Notes: generated by a model not told the origin, from the sequence alone. A stretch of DNA of 64,000 nucleotides from Gigaspora rosea (GCA_003550325.1 QKWP01000827.1:76358-140357); one strand, 5' to 3'. Counted from the stretch's first letter, positions 44,090 through 56,390 are shown. Program-made: numbers and translations.

Positions 44090-46304
44090 CAGTGATGTCA
44101 CTTGGCCATTTGGCCGGCCATTGACCGCGGCAAATGGCCGAGGCCAAAAGGCCAAAAATATAAATTTCATTTTTGGCTGAAACGGCCAAATAAAGCTAGT
44201 AATCTGATTGGTCCAATATTAATACATGTTTATTACTAATTAATTATATAACTTTAAGCATTTAAAGATATAGCTAGAATGAAGTTTATTTATATGCTTT
44301 ACATGCTTTTTAATTTCATGCTTTAACCAGGCCCAGATTTAGCTATCTTTAATAAAATAAATCATTCAATATTTAAAATAAATAATAGATTAAGGGTTTT
44401 AGAATTAAAAAAAAAATAGCATATTTTGGAATAAATAAGAATTTAAAAAAATCTTATTTATGTATTAAAATTTTGAAATTGGAAATGAAATTGGAGTATT
44501 TAAAACTTCTATTTGACGAAATAAGTAAAAGTTTTTATTGCGTAAATCAACTATTTAATAATAACAAAATATATAGTAAATAATAAAACTTTGACAATTA
44601 CATACTAAACCTTCACTCAAAAAATAATTACTATTAAACCTTTGCCCAAATTATTTTTTTATATAACTAACTGAACCTTAGCTAGTGATGGGCCACGCGC
44701 GGGATCCGCGCGGGATCCCGCGCGGGATGCGCGGGATTTTTACTATAAGATTATTTGGCCTGCATTAGCATATCATCTGGCCCGCATTAACAAATTATCC
44801 GGCCTGCTTTAACATAAGTGGGCCAATGATTAATTAGTATTTGATGTACATAAAAATATTATGCACGCGTTAACTTTTTATTTGTTTCTCGTTCGCACAT
44901 ATATACGTACGTACAGAGATAATGCGCAAATTGTACGCTGAAACAAATTTTTTAAATTGTCATTATTAATAAAATGGGAATCTAGACTTTTAATCTTGCA
45001 TAAATAATATCAAGAAAATTGTGTACCATATGGGTAAAATTATCCAATTTCAGTGATTATTTAATATGAGTGATAAGGTAAATAAAATTCGAGCCAATCA
45101 TTTATGTGATATTAGATGATTATTGTGTATAAAAGTGACTATTTTAATAAGCCCGATTATGAATTTCTTATGAGTCGTTTATTGTACGTATATAACCTGG
45201 TTACCTATAAATTTTTGTACGTATGTACCTGATCACTTATAATTTTAGTACATTTATACCTGATTATGCGCCTGATTACTTATAAATTTTTATACGCTTA
45301 TATGATTTGATCGCTTTGTTGCCATTATAATTTTTGAATATATCTTTATATAATAGTATTTAAAAACAAATTGAGAAAATTAAGGCAAATCTGAATTAAT
45401 AAATTTAATAATTATAAGATTTAGATGTTTTAAATGTAGGCAAAATCTATAAAAGCATTTTTATTTTAATAAATGCAGTAAGATTTATAAGAAATGATTA
45501 TTATTTTAATGAGAAATAACATTCCTAGCGGTGATTTATATATATATATTTATTTATCGTGAAAAAATCAGAACCTCTACTCGATCCCGCGAATCCCGCG
45601 CGGATCCCACGCGGGATTTTAAAAAAATCGGGATTTGCCCATCACTAACCTTAGCTAACTTACTTACTAAACCTTACTTATTAAACCTTCGCTTAAATCA
45701 TTGTTTATACAACTCGCTGAACCTTTGCTTAAATTATTTATTAAATTTTCACTTAAGTAGTTTTTCTATATAACTTACTAAACCTTTGCTCAAATTATAC
45801 TAAACCTTTGCTTACTATACCTTTGCACAAATTACCTTTGCTCAAATTACTTATTAAACCTTTGTTCCAATTATACTTTTATATAATTTTCTAAATCTTT
45901 GCTTAAATTACTTTTTTATATAGCTTATTAATTTTCAGTTAAATTATTTTAATATAACTTAATAAATTTTCGCTTAAATTATTTTTTATATAACTTATTA
46001 AACTTTCGCTTGGATTTTTTTTTATATAGCTTAACAAGTATTACTTAAGTTATCATTTATATTACTGTAATATGCTTTCATACAGTATTTTTATACACTT
46101 TTCTTTTTTTATTACTATTTAGAGAAATTTGGCCGTTTGGCCATTTGGCCATTTGGCCATCGGCCAATGGCCATATCGGCCAAATAATTTTATTTGGCCT
46201 GGCCAATTGACATTCAACTTTGGCCGTAAAATTTTGGCCAAATTATTTTGTATTGGCCGTTGGCCAATTAAATTTTTGTTTGGCCGATTAAATTGCCATC
46301 ACTG
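44090..46304. mobile_element. 2.2-kb hAT-type element with GGCCA-rich ends
   Basis: Ends CAGTGATG and CATCACTG with a perfect 8-bp duplication ATTATAAT (44082-44089 and 46305-46312). Within about 150 bp of each end are many TTGGCC/GGCCAA steps (subterminal repeats). From about 45650 to 46070 ACTTATTAAACCTTTGCTTA-type steps repeat loosely. It carries F2 (44683-45647). Removing F2 leaves about 1.24 kb. No transposase frame. Confidence 0.88.
44683..45647. mobile_element. hAT-type element F2, sister of F1
   Basis: Ends TAGTGATGGGC and TTTGCCCATCACTA; perfect 8-bp duplication ACCTTAGC (44675-44682 and 45648-45655). Subterminal GC-rich GCGCGGGATCCCGCGCG palindromes. The interior is the inverse of F1 (GGCCTGCATTAGCATATCAT, CATATGGGTAAAATTATCC) without the M1a insertion. 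Length 965 bp. Confidence 0.9.
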
Positions 46305-47103
46305 ATTATAATAGTGTTATAAAAAAGCACTATTGCTGCTAATTTAGTCTTATCACTCGCCAATTTTTGCCAATATTGTATATGTATGCTACTAATTAGA
46401 ATAAAAGAACCTAGTTGATTTTGCAATAATATTATAAAACTTTGAAGAAACGGATAGGAATGAGCTTTTAGATAATAAAAATGGCATAGTTCAAGTAGAG
46501 ATAATTTGCTAAGAAATGAAGGGAAGGTAAATTTATAAATTTTTTTAAATGAAGATCAGGAGAAATATAAAATTTTAGTTTTTTTGTTTATTTTTTAAAA
46601 AAACATACATATCTCAAAATTGAAACTCTATTCTAATACAATCTAACGGATTTATAATTTGCATATTCATAGATTTTATAATTATGTTGTCCACAATTAT
46701 CAAAATATTTGCTTTTAAGATTTATATAAAAAAAAGCTTTTAATATTCTCTTAAGAAGAACTTCATTGTTTATATTCATTCATATATTTTTATTTTTCAA
46801 ACAAATCCCTGAATTTTTATTGGTATTTTAGTAAAAATGCTTTATTTACATAGTACATGAACCAATCTATATACTTTTGATAAATAAAGGAGCTACATAT
46901 TAGCCTTTTTTTTTCTAGCATAACTAGAATGTTATAATTATGTTTAATAGTAATATCTATTCAATTCCAGATAATATTGATTACGCTAAACCAGTTCTTC
47001 TGAACGGATTACACAAAAGTCTGTCAGATGGTCAGCAAAATGCATATTGAACTAATTAGACAGCTTGAATAGATTGAACAGATTGAACAGTGGATTTACA
47101 CAT

Positions 47104-48704
47104 GATTCTTATCAATTAAACAGTTTATCATAAAGATGCTGTAAAAATTAAACTAAAGTATTGTAATAATTTATGAAGTCGATTTATTTACATGAAAGAT
47201 TTAATAAATTTAACATACAGGTTCCAACTAAACTTTTTTTGACAACCCAAACCATGTGATAATTAGTATAAATTGACTTTAATCTACTTAATTCCTTATC
47301 GTTATATCAAAATTAATTAAATTATATAATGCAAATCTTCAACATGGTTTGGTTTACCATGGATGGCAATTACAATTGAACAGACTTGTGAATTTAGAAT
47401 AATTGGTCTGTGATCTAATAATTCAAAGCAATTTGCCAATGCTTCAGCTGAAACTTTCGGATTTGGCCGGACGAAATTTCTAAACCTAGTTTCGCTAGAA
47501 GCCCGAAATTCGAAACTTCTGAAACCTCCGAAACTGAGCAAAACTTCTAAACTTCCAAACTTCCAACCCTTCTAAACATCCGAAATTGCGAAACTTCCAA
47601 AATATCTGAAACCAATAACCATTAAATTTCATATTAGTGACGCCTGACGAAATGACGAAACCTGATGAAACATAAGTTTCGTCAAGTTTCGTCATTGACA
47701 AAACTTATGGTTTTGTCAGGTTTCGTCATTTCGTCAGGCATCACTAAAAAGTATGTATTAATAGATTTCGGAAATAGGTAGGATCTTAAAATTTGAATTT
47801 CTGGCATATAATAGCATGGCCTTTACCAATTTTGCAGGCTAAATCGAAACTTCTGAAACTGTCTTCGGAACCAATAGAAAATAAAATCACGAGAATTCTC
47901 ATCATGTGAAATAGCAAGCATTTGAACCGTTTTTATTCATTAAGTTTTGAATAGTTTGGATTCCTTTTTTTTTATTCACGAAAGGTCATGAGTTTATGGG
48001 ATATATATATATTCTATTTAAGAAAGGTTTGTCGCAAGTTTGCAGGATACATTTTTTCTTTTTTATTTATTCAATTTCATTGCAAGTTTGCGGGATATTT
48101 TTTATTTATTTATTTACTTATTTATTTCTTTATTTTAATTTTGATTTTTATTTATTTTTATTTATCATATTTGCTAAATTTTGAAAGTTTCGAAGTGTTC
48201 ACACAATTTCAGAATTTTAAAGTTTCGGTTTCGTCCAGTTTCGGAGGGTTTCACCTATTTGGAGATTTCAGAAGTTTCAGTAAATTCGGAAGCTTCAGAT
48301 TTTGGGTGATAACGAAACTCTAGGTCCGAAGTGTTTTGGACTTTGGGGAGGTTTCGGCCAAAACACTGATTTGCACAGTATGATTCCCCGAAAGTTAGTT
48401 CCCCACCAGCTCATTTTTCGCAATATCTCTGCCTTGAGTCTTCAAAAATAGTGGCATATTTCGAATTTTATTACGCAAGAGTTTGAGTTCACATGCATTG
48501 AAATTTTTTGTAACACATATGTACATAGATTTATTATGAGATCATGTACGTACGAATTAAAACAAAAGATTAATTCCAACACGATTTAAAGTATAAAAGC
48601 CTTATATTTGGATCGAAATTACCGAATTTAATTTCTTGTTAAGAAAAAAATATTATAAGTATCCTTTAAATAATTAGTATGTTGGTTATAAATAAATTCA
48701 TCTT
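47104..48704. other. Intergenic with GAAACTTC-rich repeats
   Basis: Around 47450-47610 and 48180-48360, GAAACTTC/GAAGTTTC steps abound, inverted between the two places, so these may be the ends of a decayed element. 48090-48180 is T-rich low complexity. Short frames here follow the repeats. A 40-bp block starting GTATGATTCCCCGAAAGTTA at 48378 recurs at 50189. Confidence 0.5.
47635..47746. mobile_element. 112-bp foldback element, TAGTGACGCC ends
   Basis: TAGTGACGCCTGACGAAATG pairs with CATTTCGTCAGGCATCACTA (one mismatch), continuing ACGAAACCTGA.GAAACATAAG. The loop is only a few tens of bases. No clear target duplication. Confidence 0.7.
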
Positions 48705-49378
48705 CCCTATAAGAAAAGTGGTCCGGGATCGCACGGAAAAACAGTGTATAGGCACGTGGTCGAGTGGCACGTGCTATGGGTCGGGTTTGCACGTGCGTGG
48801 TTCGAGTAGGCACGGGAATCGGCGGCCATGTTGATCCGCCTTTTGTAGCAGTTTACTAAGCCAATTGACACGTGCGATGGCACGTGAGTGGAACGGGTAA
48901 GTAAATATAAATTTATGGTCCACTTTCCAATAGACATTTTATTAGAAGAGGACCGGATAATAGTTGAAGTATGTACATATCTGGAAGCTAAAGCAACTGC
49001 CAATGTGTAAAATCTTGCAAGGAATCTTTTTCCTTAAGATACCAGAGCAGGCTTACTTGCGAGTTTTTGAGATATTGAACTTTTTTTAAAAAAAATTCGT
49101 TTGTGATCCTTCGTTCTTGTAGTACTCTGTGAAACGAGCCAGCACGTGTCATTTTTAACACGTGCCATTCCGTATAATTTGACGTGCCATCACGTACAGC
49201 GTGCATATGCGTGCCACCGAATACGTGACATTCCGTGTGACGTAATATAACGTGCCACCCCATTACCCCCATTACCGCCATTCCGTAAAACGTGCCTATA
49301 CGTGCCACACGGTCCGTACCATCCCGTGCATATACACTGATTTCCCGTACCATACCACGAACCACTTTTCTTATAGGG
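48705..49378. mobile_element. G-family element G3
   Basis: Ends CCCTATAAGAAAAGTGGTCC and ACCACTTTTCTTATAGGG, with CTT duplication (48702-48704 and 49379-49381). The right half contains many ACGTGCCA/CGTGCCATTCCGT steps; the left half has GGCACGTG steps. Length 674 bp. The 134-codon minus-strand frame across it has no recognised domain and is probably a by-product of the repeats. Confidence 0.85.
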
Positions 49379-49381
49379 CTT

Positions 49382-51458
49382 CTCTTAACCATTGCTTATT
49401 TAAATGACTAATTAATATTCATTTTGCAGCTTTTCCCATTCATTTTTTAGTTTATATGTCGTTACCTTCGGCCCATTGTGGTTACATCAAGAACAATAAA
49501 AAAAACTTTATTAATACAGTCTATAATTATGACTGGTCATCACTCCACTTGGTCCTATGGATTCATGGGATCCTACTTTCAAAAATGCTGTGGTAATTTG
49601 TTGATTTTTTATGCAGAAAATTTTCATTTCTTGCGGTTTGCAAAAGTATGTGAAATTTGCAGATCATAAAAAAAGAAAACGATGATTCGGATTTCTGATT
49701 CCGATTTCTTTAACATTACTTAACTAATATTTATTTCAAGACTTATGTATTTATATATATATATTTATATAATATACATATATATATTTAGTTTTTTTTT
49801 TAAAAAAAAAACTTTTCTAATGATCAGAAAATATATCCCGGATCATGTTTTGGATGCACAAAGTATCTTTTTTCGTGCAAATTTAACATCTAAAACATAT
49901 TGAAATCTCATGATTCTTTCAGTAATAAACAATTTAATTTGCTAGAATCACGTAATAAATTTTCTAAGATTGAATTGGTACAACTCTTAAATTTCTTTTC
50001 ACACATAATGCAGTAGTAAATTTTATCTGCCCAAAAAAGAAATAATACTCAAATAGACTACTCAAATGCTTTGCAAAATGATGAATACGCAAATAATATT
50101 CTTACATAAGTTATGTTACAAATAATGAATCTTCAATTTCAACTTCATTCTACAAAAATGTCAGTCAAATATATTACAAAAGATTCTGGTATGATTCCCC
50201 GAAAGTTAGTTACCCGCCAGCTCATTTTACCGACCCCATATCCCCGACAGAATGTTTCACCTACAGCACTTTTTGTTGACAGAATCTTTCCTCAACATAC
50301 CATATTTTCGACATCCCCTTTCCTTGACATCTCATATTTTCGACAAGGCATTTATCTGACATGATATAATTCTAATTTGACTTTTCTCCGCTCTAAGTTT
50401 TATTGAATGCACTTTTTCCGTAGTGATCATCACATTACGTGAAATTATGCAACTACGTCATTTTGTTTACTATCACTTACAACTCGGCCTAAATTATACT
50501 AACCCTAACCCTAATTTAGGCTGAGTGCTTAATCATGTGATGTGATGACACGAATATATGATCGTTTCCAAGACAGAATTCTTTCCAGAGCTGTTTTTAG
50601 TTAAATTATTATAGCTCTGTACATTATAAGTTTTAATGTTGAGTAGTCATTAGATGTTAGAGATGTAGTAGCTGATATATTGGGCAATCTAGGTGTTAAA
50701 CTAGAGTTAAGAAAGTTATCGTTAGATAGGGTTCCACAATTTGATTTGATTTGATTTGATCAAAATTTGCTCTCAAATCAAATTCAAATACAAAATTTTA
50801 AATCAAATCAAATTCAAATTGATAAATATTTGATTTGATTTGACAAATATTTGAAATATTTGAAAATTTATATATAAAATTTTAAAAAAATTCAAATCAA
50901 ATCAAATTCAAATACAGAATTTTTAATTCAAATCAAATTCAAATCAAGACAAATTTGATTTGATCAAATTCAAATATTTCTAATATTTGATTTGATTTAA
51001 GTTTGAGAAATCCTATTGTTAGAGCTAGAAGGCATATTAGATTTAATTAGTAAATTATAGTAAGTAGTATATTGGGATGATGATATAATTGTATAGTTGG
51101 GTAAAGTAGGGTCAGTAGTCTTTTTATATATATGTGCTTTAAGAGTAGTAATATTGATAAATATTTTGTAAGGTTAGAAAAATAAATGTTTTAACAAGTG
51201 GCAAGTAAAGGTTTTGAGAGTTTGTGATAGTGAAAGAAGAGGGAGTTTATATTTAGACAAAAATTTGTTGTAGCATAGTAGATCCTCAGAGGGATAGGAT
51301 GAAATGGAATCTGAGAATTGAATTAGGTCTTTTGTAGGATTGCTCGCTATTTACTTAGTTCTTACAGTTGCGGAAATTTCATAGTCTGCTCTGTTCATTG
51401 GGTCTGATATCATTAATCTGGTTCTTCATGTATTTAAATTCTTTTCTGTAAAGTTATA
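49382..51458. other. Intergenic, no gene recognised
   Basis: Apart from the foldback 50729-51022, nothing convincing. A frame at 50113-50364 follows a Ser/Thr/Phe-rich stretch with no motif. A short AACCCTAACCCTAA near 50500 is too short to be telomeric. Confidence 0.45.
50729..51022. mobile_element. Foldback of ATTTGATTTGA steps
   Basis: The interior is made almost wholly of TTTGATTTGA and TCAAATCAAA steps in both orientations, so it folds on itself. The outer parts TAGGGTTCCACAA and (inverse) TAGGATTTCTCAA pair weakly. GTTAGA lies at both outer borders and may be the target duplication. Non-coding. Confidence 0.55.
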
Positions 51459-51553
51459 CAGTCGTCCCTCTCTATAATCACCAAGTCCGTCGCACCCTAT
51501 TTTGGTGATTGTAAAGAGGTGTGACTATAAATAAAATACCTCATTATAGTCAT

Positions 51554-51927
51554 CTATAGGCGAAATGTGGCGTTCTTCCATCTAAAAATTTTTTCTTACT
51601 AAGTTAACGATACGTGCCCACTAATTGAAAGTTGTAGAGCTCGTCAAGACGCATCTAACGGTGGTTAGATTATCCAAATCGGCCCAGTGGATGGCGAGTT
51701 ATCATCGAAAAACGATTGGCCGACTATATAAAATCTCTATAAGAGATTTTATATAGTCGGCCAATCGTTTTTCGACGCTATCTCACCATCCACTGGGCCG
51801 ATTTGGATGATCTAACCACCGTTAGATGCGTCTTGACGAGCTCTACAACTTTCAATTAGTGGGAACGTATCGTTAACTTAGTAAGAAAAAAAGGTTTATA
51901 TGGAAGCACCCCACATTTCGCCTATAG
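51554..51927. repeat. ~370-bp palindrome
   Basis: Left arm CTATAGGCGAAATGTGG to GGCCGACTATATAAAATCTC; right arm is its inverse, with almost no spacer (centre near 51740). Both arms contain the GC-richer block CCATCCACTGGGCCGATTTGG. A third copy of the arm follows at 51949-52140. Confidence 0.85.
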
Positions 51928-52298
51928 TGATTTTCATATGTAATCTCCATCACGATTTTTATATAGTCGGCCAATCGTTTTTCGACGATAACTCGCCATC
52001 CACTGGGCCGATTTGGATGATCTAACCACAGTTAGATGCGTCTCGACGAGCTCTACAACTTTCAATTAGTGGGTATGTATCATTAACTTAGTAAGAAAAA
52101 AATTTTAGATGGAAGCACTCCACATTTCGCCTATAGGATCACTCTCCAGTTGACAGGCGGATTATCAATTAATAGATAATTTTAAATATACGTGAATATG
52201 AAAATTGGCCAATCAGATTATATAATCCATATTTAGTTAAAAATTGGCGACTATAATGAGGGTTTTTTATTAATAAAATTGTTAAAAAATCAAATTTT

Positions 52299-52863
52299 AG
52301 ACCCTGGGTCGATAGTGCAGTGGTTGGCACTCCGGGGTTGCATTCGCAAGGTCACCAGTTCAAGTCCAACGGGAGACGAAAACTGTGCTAGGGCCACGAA
52401 TGGAAGGATCTATGAGAGGAATTTCTGTTTACGACAGTGGACTACGACAAAATAAGTAAGGTTGTATGACACAGCCACATGGTTTAACGACACCAGAAAA
52501 GGATAAATCTGACAACAAAAGTCAATAAAATTGAGGCTTCCCGATTAGGAAAATATGTATAGGGCATCTAACGATACTATACCAAAAATGGAAAGTGTTC
52601 CCGGGGTAGACGAAAAATGGCCAAACCTATAAAGCAACCAGGCGGAATAGTAGTTCCTTAAAGCTACCTACGATCCGAGAAGGTATGGGGCACCGGCATG
52701 GTAGGCCTGCTGGAGTCGGCCGGTTAAAACGGACGATTGGAGGGTAATATAGTATAGTTAGAAAACTACATGTAAATGTAATGTAATATCGACCTTAAAA
52801 TTTGATCTAAATAGATCGCATCACATGACGTCCCCAGGTAAATGCTACCTCAGGGGTTTAAAA
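52299..52863 (+). mobile_element. tRNA-derived SINE with 15-bp duplication
   Basis: The head (about 52303-52370) looks like a tRNA: GGGTCGATAGTGCAGTGGTT includes an A-box-like TAGTGCAGTGG, and AGTTCAAGTCC (52357-52367) is a good B box for RNA polymerase III. A ~490-bp unrelated body follows and ends in an A run. The perfect flanking duplication AAAAAATCAAATTTT is at 52284-52298 and 52864-52878. These are the marks of a non-LTR-driven retroposon. It is nested in 51459-53010. Confidence 0.85.
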
Positions 52864-53012
52864 AAAAAATCAAATTTTTATGGTGATAGTAATTATAAGT
52901 GATTTGTGACTATAACGAGTTTTTTTACTATGTTTGAGTCCATCGCACAAAATCAGGTGTTTAAATAGAGGTGTGACTATATGGGGTGTGACTATAGGGA
53001 GGTCTGACTGTA

Positions 53013-54557
53013 TTTACAAATAAATATAAAAGCTTAAATTTGGATTATCAATTTCTTTTTTTATAGTGCACTACTAAATACAAGTTACTCTTTTATTTGG
53101 TTTTAAGATTTTTCACTAAAATTACTCTTGTTAAACTTTTCTTCTTTTTTTCTTATTTTTCTATTTTTTTCTTTTTGTTTTTATTTATTTTTATTTATTT
53201 TTTTCTTTTTTTTTATTTATATTTTTTATTTTATTTTAATTTTTCTATTTTTTTTCTTTTTGTTTTTACTTATTTTTTATTATTTTTTTTTCTTTTTTTT
53301 AAATATTTTTTTATTTTTTTAATTTTTTTATTTTTATCTTTATTTTTTTTTATTTTTATTTATTTTTTTTATTTTTTTATTTTTTATTATTATCATTTTT
53401 TGCTACTTTCAATATAAAGAAAAATTACAAAACCAAGAATAGAGTGACTTAGTAATATTGAGAGTCTTTTTAAATTTCATTATAATTCAAGAAACTAGAG
53501 TGACTTGTATTAATTAATTTTTTTTTATATAACAAAATAATGAGAGTAACATGTATCATTTTTATTTTTTTTATAATAAAGAGAATAAATAACTTGTATT
53601 AATTTTTTTTATAGTACGTACTAATATGCATATCAAAAAGAACTGCATGCATGTAATATAATAGTTAAATGTATTCCAGTGCTATTAGCACTGGATTTAT
53701 TCAAACTTTATTAAAGAGATATATAGCATACATCAGTGCATTTGATGTATAATTGAAGAGATATATAGCATATATTAGTGAGTTTGATATATAATTGAAA
53801 GATGTATTTGATAGAAATATATAGCATACATAAGTGCATTTGTTGTTAGTACTCTAGCCATGGCAAAAAAAACCTACTGTCATATGATGACAATCACTTC
53901 TAATTCTACTAATTTACACCAGATTAAAGATCTACTCTATGCTTTCTAGCCAATCATTATCAGGATTCAAAAAATTTTTTTTAAGATTTCAAATATCTCT
54001 AATTTTAATATTAACTTTGAAAAGCTGTAAGATTATAAATCTGAATTTAAAAAACTAATTTATTGAGCTTTATTTTTTAAACTGCTAATTAATTCTACAT
54101 ACTAAATACAGTTAAATTTATGTAGAATAATAATAATAGAGATGATTTTGTAGTTATATAATTTTATATTAGGATAAGTAACAGTTTATTCACTTTTAAT
54201 ACTGTAATAGCTAAAGGCTAAAAATAAAGTCAACTGATACTACTCTAGAAAATTAGGATCTTAGTATATCAAGACTCAAGTTACAAATATTGTAAAGTAA
54301 GAGTCATATAATCTTTTAACTTTAAGAGATCCACACTGTTAATGCAACCAGAAAAAAAGTTTACTATTTTTTGGCCCCAAGTTTTTGCTATGTGTGAGCA
54401 TTTAATTTTCTTTATATTTTTCTATGGCTTTGACAAATGGTTTCAAAAGGGCATCATAATTTTTTATGAATTGATCACTAGTTTTTCTCTTTTATACAAT
54501 ATTAATGCTGAATTAAAAATATTATTATAGTAAGTTAATTTTTCTTTTACTTTATCT
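53013..54557. repeat. Low-complexity and short tandem repeats
   Basis: 53120-53405 is almost pure T with A and C (TTTTTATTT steps); its long frame is an artefact. At 53713-53850 a ~55-bp unit GATATATAGCATACATCAGT / GCATTTGATGTATAATTGAA occurs about three times. A 62-codon frame at 54342-54530 has no motif. No gene. Confidence 0.65.
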
Positions 54558-54816
54558 ATTGCATCTAGTGTTGGGCTGGACATTGGACATGGACATTGGA
54601 CAACACATGTCCAGTCCAGTCCAATCCATTAGACCAGAAGGGGTTGGACATTGAACATTGTGTAATATTAAATTAGTACATAATTATGTGACAATTGGCT
54701 AATCAATTATAAATTTTTGTACTATGATTCTTGATTTATTATAATATACTTTTGATGCAAAAATAAAATTCAAATAATTTAACAATTTAAAGATTAATTA
54801 TAGTTACTGCTATATG

Positions 54817-56390
54817 TTTCTGAAAATAAGCTACCTCTTTAGAACAATTTTGGATACAAAAAATCTAGAATAGCTTATTTTTAGATATAATTAATTTTTA
54901 GTCAATTGCCAATAGTTGTTATATAGTAAAGTTTAAATTCTACTATATAAATTGAATTATTAGCACTTAAGTAAACTTGTTTGGAAACTACACTATACAT
55001 ATTCTGAAAGTTTCATCAAAATAGAAACACTTTTTATTATTCAACTTTAATTTTTAAATTCAAAGGTGTGGCGACTTAGAGAAGTTAGTAAGTTGTCACC
55101 CCCAAGTGGCAGGTCTAAAGTTCAAATCTACTGGCGACAGTTTGGAAAAATAGACCTGTGTTATGGTAACTGTCTTCTCGTTGATTGGTTGGGTATATCA
55201 CCTGTAGTCTTGGTACACTATCTTGAATGAGAGCTTTTGGGCATAGTTGTGTATCATTACACAAACAAACCCAAGGAATTGGAGAAAACAGAAACCCATT
55301 TGGCAAGCCCAAGTAAGAAGATAAAAGAGATATTTGATGGTGCTACCAAAACCAGAGTATCAGAAACCGGCGCTAGAGAACTGAACGACTATGACCTAAG
55401 GGACAAGGTCTACCAACCTGGCTGCCGGAGTCTTACCGGAGGAAAAGGACCTATGCTATAGAAGTAGGGACCAAGGGAAAAATAACCATAGTGGCACCTA
55501 ATGCCAGGTAAATCAACCCTTCCGGGCTAACTGGATTGGAAGTTTGAGATGTATCGGTGCAAGGACCAGTAGGATAGTAGAGAAGGTACTGGGATTGAAG
55601 CAAACCTTACAAGGGCACGAGTACTGTGAGGTTTAAGGTTTATCCTGACTACTAGTGGTGGTCTCAGTTGCTGCGTAGGTATTCGAAGCCTAATCTAGAA
55701 ATGTGTGAGACATAAAAGATTAGGGGTATGTACTACACCGCAATCCGGTAGTATGAGAACCCTACTAGATTATCTATAGAATTAGGGTACAAGTAGTATA
55801 GCAGATGTCAACCTAGGTGGTCTTCAATTGAAGCAGCACGAGGTTACGTGCTAGTATGATTTATGGTAGGTGATATATGACGGGGAACACCAGAGAGTTT
55901 AAATGGGCAATCTCCTAGTTAGATTGCAGGTACGGCATATAGTATAGAACCTTCGGGCAGACTACTCAAATAGGCGACCAAAAGTTACACGTGTGGCTAT
56001 ATGTACACTCATTAACCAAGAATGTATTATCTAAAAACCTAATAAAAATCCACCTTCACGCGACATTGCGAAGGTATAAAAAAAAAATTTTTTAAATTCA
56101 ACAAATATATTTTGTTAATAAAATTTTAATCTTTTGGTTGAACATAAAAATTAAAAGGTAATTAATAAAAAGTTCTCCAATTTTGTTATAAATTTTAGGT
56201 TATATATATTTTAATCTTCTGAATAAGTTTACTTAAGCAGCTTTAATCAATTTGCTTAATAAAGTTTGAACTTTACTATATAGTAACTTTCATTGATTGT
56301 GAGGTGGCTTATTTTTAAGTTAAAGACATTTTTGAGTTTTTTGGACCAAAAGAGGGGTAGATTATTTTTGAAAGTAGCTTATTTTGGTAA
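54817..56390. mobile_element. TIR element with AAAATAAGCTAC ends
   Basis: Left TTTCTGAAAATAAGCTACCTC and right (inverse) TTACCAAAATAAGCTACTTTC pair imperfectly; a second inverted pair (AACTTTACTATATAG-type) lies further in at about 54920 and 56270. Borders are approximate and no duplication was settled. Nested in 54566-57160. Confidence 0.55.
55064..56088 (+). mobile_element. ~1.0-kb SINE-like retroposon
   Basis: The head has TGGCGACTTAGAGAAGTTAG (A-box-like) and AAGTTCAAATC (55118-55128, B-box-like). The tail ends in an A run (56078-56087). The 13-bp duplication TTTTTAAATTCAA is at 55051-55063 and 56089-56101. The body is GC-richer than the surroundings and has no long frame (a 74-codon frame at 55237-55461 is not convincing). 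It is long for a SINE. It shares blocks such as TTGGGTATAT.ACCTGTA and CTATCTTGAATG with 57816-59114. Confidence 0.75.

Larger units (their letters stand above)
41330..47103. repeat. Segmental duplication unit 3 (copy D, partial)
   Basis: Begins with the same block as units 1 and 2 and remains alignable through the LRR gene to about 47103 (GATTGAACAGTGGATTTACA). It lacks the LRR fragment, small ORF remnant and G2 element, so only the first part of a unit is present or the rest has been lost. Private insertions: 41914-42054, 42060-42213 and 44090-46304. Confidence 0.8.
51459..53010. mobile_element. 1.55-kb pogo/Tc1-like non-autonomous element
   Basis: Ends CAGTCGTCCCTCTCTATAATC and (inverse) CAGTCAGACCTCCCTATAGTC, with TA on both sides (51457-51458 and 53011-53012). 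The inner sequence repeats GAGGTGTGACTATA motifs. It contains a ~370-bp palindrome (51554-51927), a further direct copy of its arm (51949-52140) and a SINE (52299-52863). No transposase frame. Confidence 0.8.

Noticed and set aside
48988..49392. 134-codon minus-strand frame
   Set aside because: It lies almost wholly in the subterminal repeats of the G3 element and reads through its terminal repeat.
50495..50525. Telomere-like CCCTAA repeats
   Set aside because: Only about two units, within ordinary AT-rich DNA; too short to be a telomere or a convincing internal telomeric tract.
53097..53417. Phe-rich 106-codon frame
   Set aside because: A T-rich low-complexity tract; the hydrophobicity only reflects TTT codons.
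55237..55461. 74-codon frame in the SINE-like body
   Set aside because: No recognised domain and the related copy at 57816-59114 does not keep it open.
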